In this document: one piece after another, positions 58,969 to 64,000 of the stretch
Position numbering within the stretch: the stretch's first letter is position 1
How the letters are laid out: every line of letters begins with the position of its first letter
NCBI RefSeq assembly: GCF_000463155.2
Contig: NZ_AWFZ01000030.1
Span: 259,596-323,595, forward strand
Length of the DNA: 64,000 bases
Origin: Siccibacter turicensis LMG 23730
GTDB taxonomy: Bacteria; Pseudomonadota; Gammaproteobacteria; Enterobacterales; Enterobacteriaceae
Direction of reading: 5' to 3'
The notes under the pieces: generated by a model
The model's database searches: none
What the model was told of the DNA's origin: nothing
Seen by the model: only the letters and a program-made list of their open reading frames with translations
Made by a program: the position numbers and the translations under genes

Positions 58969-59044
58969 TGGTGGAGCTAAGCGGGATCGAACCGCTGACC
59001 TCCTGCATGCCATGCAGGCGCTCTCCCAGCTGAGCTATAGCCCC
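58969..59044 (-). tRNA. alaW: tRNA-Ala (anticodon GGC), distal copy
   Basis: 76 bases including encoded CCA; starts GGGGCTATAGCTCAGC and the anticodon loop is TGGCA-type (GGC). Identical to the other copy 43 bases upstream. Matches the alaX/alaW pair of E. coli; which copy is W or X is arbitrary. Confidence 0.95.
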
Positions 59045-59087
59045 ACGAAACGTTTTATTACGCACCAAATCTTGTGGGATGAAGATT

Positions 59088-59163
59088 TGGTGGAGCTAAG
59101 CGGGATCGAACCGCTGACCTCCTGCATGCCATGCAGGCGCTCTCCCAGCTGAGCTATAGCCCC
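59088..59163 (-). tRNA. alaX: tRNA-Ala (anticodon GGC), proximal copy
   Basis: 76 bases with encoded CCA, identical to the distal copy. Both are made from one strong promoter at 59198-59226 and end at one terminator. Confidence 0.95.
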
Positions 59164-59197
59164 GTCGCGTACACACCGTAACGTGTTAACGGGCGGC

Positions 59198-59226
59198 ATA
59201 ATAAGAATTCCGCCTCTGAGTGTCAA
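59198..59226 (-). promoter_or_regulatory. Promoter of the tRNA-Ala pair
   Basis: Minus strand TTGACA (59226-59221), 17 bases, TATTAT (59203-59198), followed by the GC-rich discriminator GCCGCCC, a typical stringent stable-RNA promoter. Confidence 0.92.
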
Positions 59227-59383
59227 CGCCAAATTCATCATCGCGAATCAAATGCTGAAAAAGCCAGCGTTTTCGCATCCTTAGCCCCGCCACCGTGTGG
59301 AAAACCCACCGCTGTAACATTTTCACGTAAAATGATGTTATAAAATGAACCCGTAATACCCTTACGCTATTTCAGGAAATTAT

Positions 59384-59752
59384 ATGCTCAAGGACAGGAT
59401 GACGCCGGAAGAGCTGGCGCAGGAAACGGGGTTCAGCCGCCAGACCATTAATAAATGGGTTCGTAAACAGGGTTGGGATACCTCACCAAAGCCGGGTGTT
59501 CAGGGCGGTAAAGCGCGCCTGATCCACGTTGACCAGCAGGTGCGTGCGTTTCTGGCGAGCGCCGGACGCCAGAGTGATGACGCCATGCTCACGCTCACCC
59601 GGGCGGTGCTGGCCGAAACACCTGCCGAGCGCCTGATTTTCAGCTCGCTTAAAGAGATGACGGAACACGAGCAGAAGCACTTTGTCTCGCTACTGCTCAG
59701 GGAAGGGATAGATGGCGTGCTGCGCCGTCTTGGGATCCGCAACAGCGATTAG
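59384..59752 (+). CDS. yfeC: YfeC family DNA-binding protein
   Basis: A 122-residue helix-turn-helix protein (E. coli YfeC 119, DUF1323). The DNA-binding part is N-terminal (MTPEELAQETGFSRQTINKW), followed by a basic GVQGGKARLIHVDQQV wing and a C-terminal KHFVSLLLREGIDGVLRRLGI helix pair. Target unknown. AGGAAA precedes ATG 59384. yfeD follows after three bases; the two are paralogues. Confidence 0.9.
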   Translation: MLKDRMTPEELAQETGFSRQTINKWVRKQGWDTSPKPGVQGGKARLIHVDQQVRAFLASAGRQSDDAMLTLTRAVLAETPAERLIFSSLKEMTEHEQKHFVSLLLREGIDGVLRRLGIRNSD

Positions 59753-59755
59753 CCT

Positions 59756-60151
59756 ATGATAATGTTAAAACCGCAGATGACCCCGCGTGAGCTCGCCGAT
59801 TTAACCGGCTACAGCGTGCAGACCATCAATAAGTGGATCCACGCCCAGGGCTGGAAAACCCGGAAAATTAAAGGCGTGAAAGGTGGCAAAGCGCACACCG
59901 TTGTCATTGACGAGCGGGTGCGGCATTACGTACTCAACACCAGCCTGATGCGTAAACGCTACCCGGAGCTGAACCGTGCCGAAGAGCCGATGGCGATTTA
60001 TACCAGCGGGCAGGAGAGCATCGAGCGGCAGATGACCGATGCGGTTCGCACCATGTCTGACGCTGAACAACAGCGTCTCGCGGCCCTGCTGGTGCGCGAA
60101 GGCGTGACGGGCCTGCTGCGACGGCTGGGAATCAATGATGAAAGCGAATAA
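59756..60151 (+). CDS. yfeD: YfeD family DNA-binding protein
   Basis: A 131-residue paralogue of YfeC (E. coli YfeD 130): MTPRELADLTGYSVQTINKW, GVKGGKAHTVVIDERV, and RLAALLVREGVTGLLRRLGI at the end. The start ATG 59756 is three bases after the yfeC stop; ATG 59762 is possible, and no separate ribosome site is seen, so translation is likely coupled. Role unknown; the pair may act as a heteromer. Confidence 0.9.
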   Translation: MIMLKPQMTPRELADLTGYSVQTINKWIHAQGWKTRKIKGVKGGKAHTVVIDERVRHYVLNTSLMRKRYPELNRAEEPMAIYTSGQESIERQMTDAVRTMSDAEQQRLAALLVREGVTGLLRRLGINDESE

Positions 60152-60178
60152 AAAAAGCCTCCGGACGGAGGCTTTTTT
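60150..60178. terminator. Bidirectional yfeD / MetQ-like gene terminator
   Basis: AGCCTCC-GGAC-GGAGGCT (60156-60173) flanked by A and T runs; it overlaps the yfeD stop codon. Confidence 0.92.
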
Positions 60179-60193
60179 GTAGCGGGGTATCAC

Positions 60194-60997
60194 TCAGTTA
60201 TTAACCGGGATAACCGCGCCTTTGTATTTGGTGCGGATCCAGTCCTGAATTTCTTTCGAGTGCAGCACGTCTACCAGCGCCACGATATCTTTCTTCTTCT
60301 CGTCGCCGCGGTGCACGGTAATGATGTTGGCGTACGGGTTGTTCTCGCCGCTCTCAACCGCGATCGGATCTTTCACCGGGTCGAGGCCCGCATCGATGGC
60401 GTAGTTCGCGTTGATCACTACCGCGTCGCCTTCGTCGTTGTTATACATCTGCGGCAGCAGGGAGCCTTCCACGTTCGGCAGGAACTTCAGCTTTTTCGGG
60501 TTTTCCACGATGTCGCTGATGCGCGCCGCCACTTTATCCACGCCCGGCTTCAGTTTGATCACGCCTTCGCGCTCGAAGATAGAGAGAATACGCCCCTCTT
60601 CCGCCACCGCGTCACGCATGATCACTTTCCCGCCTTCCGGCAGATCCTTCAGTGATTTGTACTTTTTCGAGTAGATCCCGATTGGCTCGATGTGGATCGC
60701 GCCGGCGCTGACGAAATCATAGGTTTTATCCCCTTCATGATCCTTCAGCACGCTGTTCAGGTAAGGAATATGCTGGAAATAGTTGGCGTCGATATCCCCG
60801 CTGGCCAGCGCCGTGTTAGGCAGGATGTAGTCCTGGAACGGGCGGATCTCAAGATCAATGCCCTGCTTCGCCAGAATCGGCTTCGCCTGCTCGAGGATTT
60901 CTGCGTGCGGCACGTTAGAGGCGCCCACGGTCAGGGTGTCGGCCCAGGCGGAGAAGCTCAGGGTGGCGGCGGCAATCAGTGTCAGTACTTTTTTCAT
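60194..60997 (-). CDS. MetQ/NlpA-family substrate-binding protein
   Basis: A 267-residue binding protein of the MetQ (NlpA) family, receptor of the MetI/MetN-like pair beside it. The signal peptide MKKVLTLIAAATLSFSAWA ends without the lipobox Cys that canonical MetQ and NlpA carry, so it should be a soluble periplasmic protein. Mature motifs: VGASNVPHAEILEQAKPIL, DANYFQHIPYL, INANYAIDAGLDP, NPYANIITV. Methionine or a related sulfur compound is the probable ligand. Start ATG 60997 fits the signal peptide. It is most likely a second copy besides the core metNIQ. Confidence 0.9.
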   Translation of the reverse strand: MKKVLTLIAAATLSFSAWADTLTVGASNVPHAEILEQAKPILAKQGIDLEIRPFQDYILPNTALASGDIDANYFQHIPYLNSVLKDHEGDKTYDFVSAGAIHIEPIGIYSKKYKSLKDLPEGGKVIMRDAVAEEGRILSIFEREGVIKLKPGVDKVAARISDIVENPKKLKFLPNVEGSLLPQMYNNDEGDAVVINANYAIDAGLDPVKDPIAVESGENNPYANIITVHRGDEKKKDIVALVDVLHSKEIQDWIRTKYKGAVIPVNN

Positions 60998-61017
60998 GAT
61001 GTCGTGTCTCAATATTA

Positions 61018-61686
61018 TTAGCGTTTGTCTAACAGAGAGGTAATAACGTCGCCGAAGAACTGAATGATGAAGACGATGATCAGAATGGTCACCGTCGCCA
61101 CCAGCGTGACGTCGTTATGGTTGCGCTGGAATCCTTCCAGATAAGCAAGATTTCCTAACCCGCCAGCACCAATCACACCGGCCATCGCGCTGTAGCTCAC
61201 CAGCGCAATAAGAGTGACGGTGATGCCTGACACCAACGCGGGCGATGATTCAGGCAGTAAAACCCGGAATACCAGCGTGCCGAGACGCGCACCCATTGAG
61301 CGGGTCGCTTCAATCACGCCTTTATCCACTTCACGCAGCGCGATTTCCACCAGCCGCGCGTAGAACGGTGCCGCACCGACAATCAGCGCCGGCAGCGCCG
61401 CATCCGCCCCAAGAATGGTGCCGACAATGCTTTTGGTAAACGGAATCAGCAGCACGATCAGGATGATGAACGGGATGGAGCGGAAAATGTTCACCACCAG
61501 CGAAATCACGCTGTAAACGGCGCGATTCTGGAACAGGCCGCCGCGGGCGGTCAAAAACAGCGCCAGGCCCAGCAGCAGCCCGAGGGCGAAGGTTGCGACC
61601 CCGGAGAGCGCGGTCATGTACAGCGTCTCCTGGGTGGCTGCCCAGAGTTGGTCCCACTTCAGGTGGGGAAACAGGTTCTCAGGCAT
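61018..61686 (-). CDS. MetI-like ABC transporter permease
   Basis: A 222-residue permease of the methionine uptake type with about five membrane segments and the EAA loop KGVIEATRSMGARLGTLVF. VVNIFRSIPFIILIVLLIPFT and GVIGAGGLGNLAY are typical of MetI. It lies between the MetN-like (8-base overlap) and MetQ-like genes (20-base gap), so all three form an operon. Confidence 0.92.
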   Translation of the reverse strand: MPENLFPHLKWDQLWAATQETLYMTALSGVATFALGLLLGLALFLTARGGLFQNRAVYSVISLVVNIFRSIPFIILIVLLIPFTKSIVGTILGADAALPALIVGAAPFYARLVEIALREVDKGVIEATRSMGARLGTLVFRVLLPESSPALVSGITVTLIALVSYSAMAGVIGAGGLGNLAYLEGFQRNHNDVTLVATVTILIIVFIIQFFGDVITSLLDKR

Positions 61687-62701
61687 ACTTCACTACCTCG
61701 GTATCAATGTCATGCAGCTGTAAATCGTTAACGATGCTGGTGAGCTGCTCCGGCGTTGCCACCACGTGCAGCCAGAGTTGCCCGAATACCCCGTGGGCAG
61801 TCTGGGTCATTTTGCCGTGCAGAATATTAAACGGCAGGCCGTAGCGCAGGGTCAGCTCGCCCACCACCGGCTGGTGCGTGCTCAGCCCGACAAAAGTGAG
61901 CTTGATAATATTGCCGTCGAGGCCCGCTGCCAGATCGGGGTTGAACGCCTCCTCTTCGGCATACTGGCTCACCTGGCGCACGAACTGACGGGTAATCGGC
62001 TGCTGAGGATGGGTAAAGACGTTCAGCACCTCGCCCTCCTCGACCACGCGCCCGTTCTCCATCACCGCCACGCGATCGCAGATCTTACGCACCACGTGCA
62101 TTTCGTGGGTGATCAGCACGATGGTCAGTTTGAACTTACGGTTGATGTCGAGCAGCAGATCGAGGATCTGGTCGGTGGTCTGCGGGTCGAGCGCCGAGGT
62201 GGCTTCATCGCACAGCAGCACATCCGGGCTGTTCGCCAGCGCACGGGCGATGCCGACACGCTGTTTCTGACCGCCGCTCAGCTGCGCCGGGTAGGCATTT
62301 TCGCGCCCGGTCAGGCCGACCAGGTCCACCAGCTCCGCCACGCGCGCTTTTATCTGCGCTTTCGGCGTACCGGCAATCTGCATCGAGAAGGCGATGTTTT
62401 CACTTACCGTGCGCGACCACAGCAGGTTGAAGTGCTGAAACACCATACTGATTTTCAGGCGCGCCTGACGCAGCGCCTCGCCGCGGGCTGCGGAAATATC
62501 CTGGCCGTTCACCAGCACGCTGCCCGAGGTCGGTTTTTCCAGACCGTTAAGCAGGCGGATCAGGGTGCTTTTCCCCGCGCCGCTGTAACCGATGATGCCG
62601 TAAATCTGCCCCTGCTCGATGGAAAGATTCACATCGCCCACGGCGGTAATCGGGGCGGAGCCGTGGTTAAAAATCTTCGAAATGTTCCTGAGAACGATCA
62701 T
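61679..62701 (-). CDS. MetN-like ABC transporter ATPase
   Basis: A 340-residue ATPase of the MetN type (E. coli MetN 343). Walker A GYSGAGKST is at 38-46, the signature LSGGQKQR near 140, Walker B LLCDEATSALDP, H-loop VLITHEM. The C-terminal NIL/ACT-like domain (about 265-340), which in MetN binds methionine and shuts transport, is present. First gene of the operon, divergent from the cystathionine beta-synthase-like gene. Confidence 0.93.
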   Translation of the reverse strand: MIVLRNISKIFNHGSAPITAVGDVNLSIEQGQIYGIIGYSGAGKSTLIRLLNGLEKPTSGSVLVNGQDISAARGEALRQARLKISMVFQHFNLLWSRTVSENIAFSMQIAGTPKAQIKARVAELVDLVGLTGRENAYPAQLSGGQKQRVGIARALANSPDVLLCDEATSALDPQTTDQILDLLLDINRKFKLTIVLITHEMHVVRKICDRVAVMENGRVVEEGEVLNVFTHPQQPITRQFVRQVSQYAEEEAFNPDLAAGLDGNIIKLTFVGLSTHQPVVGELTLRYGLPFNILHGKMTQTAHGVFGQLWLHVVATPEQLTSIVNDLQLHDIDTEVVKYA

Positions 62702-63160
62702 AGGTTTAGTTATCCGGCGTAGCGCAAAGCAAAAGTGTCTTGATAACGTCTGCTTTTAATAAATAGCGGTATAGACGTCTGGATGATAATAAACAACGGC
62801 CCGATAATTTGAAATACCAAAAACAGCGGCACTTATAACATTAGTGAATAACCAGCCGAAAAATGTCAGAAACCCGATTCATTTTGTACATTTATTATTC
62901 ACAAAACGAATGAAATCTTTTCGCTATCCATTGCCGGAAAGCGCATAACGACGGTGCCAGCCCGCTGATTTCAGGTTAAAAAAGCGGCGATTCAAGCTTA
63001 TTTAGCCATCGACACAGCCAGACGACTGCACGGCCTGCCATCCCGATGTCTGTTTGCGCACATCATATTCTTTTCACTTATAAAACCCGCCGAAAGGTTC
63101 TTTAACCGCGCCATCTTTTACGTCCAGGATCGCCGCAACGTTCCTGTCTGGAGAAAATCG
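62702..63160. promoter_or_regulatory. Divergent control region of the methionine cluster
   Basis: 459 bases without a gene. AT-rich around 62780-62935, with a MetJ-type box near the MetN-like gene, a 7/8 match AGACGACT at 63020-63027 nearer the other gene, and an imperfect inverted repeat (ATTCATTTTGT at 62878-62888 and ACAAAACGAATGAA at 62901-62914). Confidence 0.55.
62765..62780. promoter_or_regulatory. MetJ-type met boxes (candidate)
   Basis: AGCGGTAT-AGACGTCT: the second 8-mer is a perfect met box and the first matches 5 of 8. MetJ needs at least two adjacent boxes, so the weak neighbour leaves doubt. Confidence 0.55.
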
Positions 63161-64000
63161 ATGGCCATTGTTAACGGTGTGATGGAGCTTATCGGCGCCA
63201 CGCCCCTGCTGCGTTTAAGCAAGCTGGATACCGGCCCCTGCGAGCTGTTGCTGAAGCTGGAAAACCAGAACCCAGGCGGCTCGATCAAAGACCGCGTTGC
63301 CCTGGCGATGATAAGCGACGCCGAGCAGCGCGGGGTGCTGCAACCCGGCGGCACCATTATTGAGGCCACCGCCGGTAACACCGGTCTGGGCCTGGCGCTG
63401 ATTGCTGCCCAGAAGGGCTACCGGCTGATCCTCGTGGTACCGGACAAAATGAGCCGCGAGAAAATCTTCCACCTGCGGGCGCTCGGCACTCAGGTGCTGC
63501 TTACGCGCTCGGACGTCAATAAGGGCCATCCCGCCTATTACCAGGACTACGCGCGTCGTCTGGCCGACGAGATGCCCGGCGCGTTTTATATCGACCAGTT
63601 CTCGAACCCGGCCAACGCGCTGGCGCACCGGACCACCACCGGCCCGGAGTTGACCGCCCAAAGCGATGGCCCAATTGACGCCGTGGTGGTGGGCGTCGGC
63701 TCCGGCGGCACCCTGGGCGGGCTACAGGCGTGGTTTAACGAGGTGTCGCCGCATACCGAGTTTATCCTCGCCGATCCGCAGGGGTCGGTCCTCGCCGACC
63801 AGGTGGAGTTCGGCAAAACCGGTGAGGCCGGCGCCTGGCGCGTGGAAGGCATCGGGGAGGACTTTATCCCGCCGCTGGCGCAGCTGGAGGGCGTCAGCAC
63901 CGCCCTGCGCATCAGCGATGCGGAGGCCTTCGCCACTGCCCGCGATCTCCTGAAAACCGAAGGCATTCTGGCGGGGTCGTCCACCGGCACGCTGCTGGCG
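63161..64000 (+). CDS. Cystathionine beta-synthase/cysteine synthase family enzyme (cut by window edge)
   Basis: The first 280 codons of a PLP enzyme of the CysK/CBS family; the gene runs off the right edge. The PLP lysine is Lys43 in NPGGSIKDRVA; ATAGNTGLGLAL and the phosphate-cup GVGSGGTLGGL follow. GGAGA precedes ATG 63161. Beside a methionine transporter, the likely role is condensing homocysteine and serine to cystathionine, as reported for mtcB of Klebsiella, where mtcC (gamma-lyase) follows. The next gene is outside the window, so a cysteine synthase cannot be excluded. Confidence 0.88.
   Translation, partial: MAIVNGVMELIGATPLLRLSKLDTGPCELLLKLENQNPGGSIKDRVALAMISDAEQRGVLQPGGTIIEATAGNTGLGLALIAAQKGYRLILVVPDKMSREKIFHLRALGTQVLLTRSDVNKGHPAYYQDYARRLADEMPGAFYIDQFSNPANALAHRTTTGPELTAQSDGPIDAVVVGVGSGGTLGGLQAWFNEVSPHTEFILADPQGSVLADQVEFGKTGEAGAWRVEGIGEDFIPPLAQLEGVSTALRISDAEAFATARDLLKTEGILAGSSTGTLLA

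Overview
The window is chromosomal DNA of a member of the Enterobacteriaceae. Nearly every protein is recognisably the counterpart of an E. coli K-12 protein, and gene order follows the E. coli segment running from yfbU/yfbV-ackA-pta through hisPMQJ-argT, purF-cvpA, accD, fabB, aroC, fadIJ-fadL, argW, alaC-pyrSR, glk, mntH-nupC and pdeA to yfeCD. The departures point away from Escherichia towards an Enterobacter/Kosakonia/Cronobacter/Klebsiella-type organism: a RamA/RamR-like pair after pta, a chemotaxis receptor after mnmC, a CorA-type transporter after the tRNA-Arg gene, an aldo-keto reductase after glk, and a methionine-transport plus cystathionine-beta-synthase-like cluster after yfeD. The exact genus cannot be fixed from sequence reading alone. 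I see no phage, insertion sequence, CRISPR array or plasmid gene.

Layout. 1-4.5 kb: yfbU (partial), yfbV, and the acetate pair ackA-pta. 4.5-5.8 kb: a divergent RamA-like/RamR-like regulator pair sharing an operator identical in form to the Salmonella RamR site. 5.8-10.5 kb: housecleaning and stress enzymes (yfcD, yfcE, yfcF, yfcG, folX, yfcH) and a GNAT acetyltransferase. 10.5-14.6 kb: basic amino-acid uptake (hisPMQJ, argT) with sigma-54 promoters and an NtrC-like site. 14.8-25.9 kb: ubiX-purF-cvpA, dedD-folC-accD, dedA-truA-usg-pdxB, then flk. 25.9-36.9 kb: fabB, mnmC, a FliA-controlled chemotaxis receptor, yfcL-epmC-yfcA-mepA-aroC-prmB, smrB and sixA. 37.1-45 kb: the lipid block fadJ-fadI, yfcZ, fadL, mlaA, then yfdC. 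45.1-60.2 kb: argW, corA-like, ypdK, alaC, pyrSR, glk, aldo-keto reductase, ypeC, mntH, nupC, pdeA, two tRNA-Ala genes, yfeC and yfeD. 60.2-64 kb: a MetQ/MetI/MetN-like transporter divergent from a cystathionine beta-synthase-like gene cut by the right edge.

Shared regulation can be read from the DNA. FadR-type boxes lie at fadI, fadL and fabB, with a weaker candidate upstream of accD, so fatty-acid breakdown, uptake and synthesis genes of this window probably answer to one regulator. FabR sits inside the fabB promoter. PurR, MntR, Fur and CRP boxes are in their expected places, a MetJ-type box lies at the methionine cluster, and sigma-54 and sigma-28 promoters tie amino-acid uptake to nitrogen status and the chemoreceptor to the flagellar cascade.

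Most of the window is conserved core genome. The parts most worth a second look are the RamA/RamR-like divergon at an unusual site, the methionine/transsulfuration cluster, the tRNA-Arg gene without a complete encoded CCA end, and the tiny ypdK gene with a hairpin just before its ribosome-binding site.
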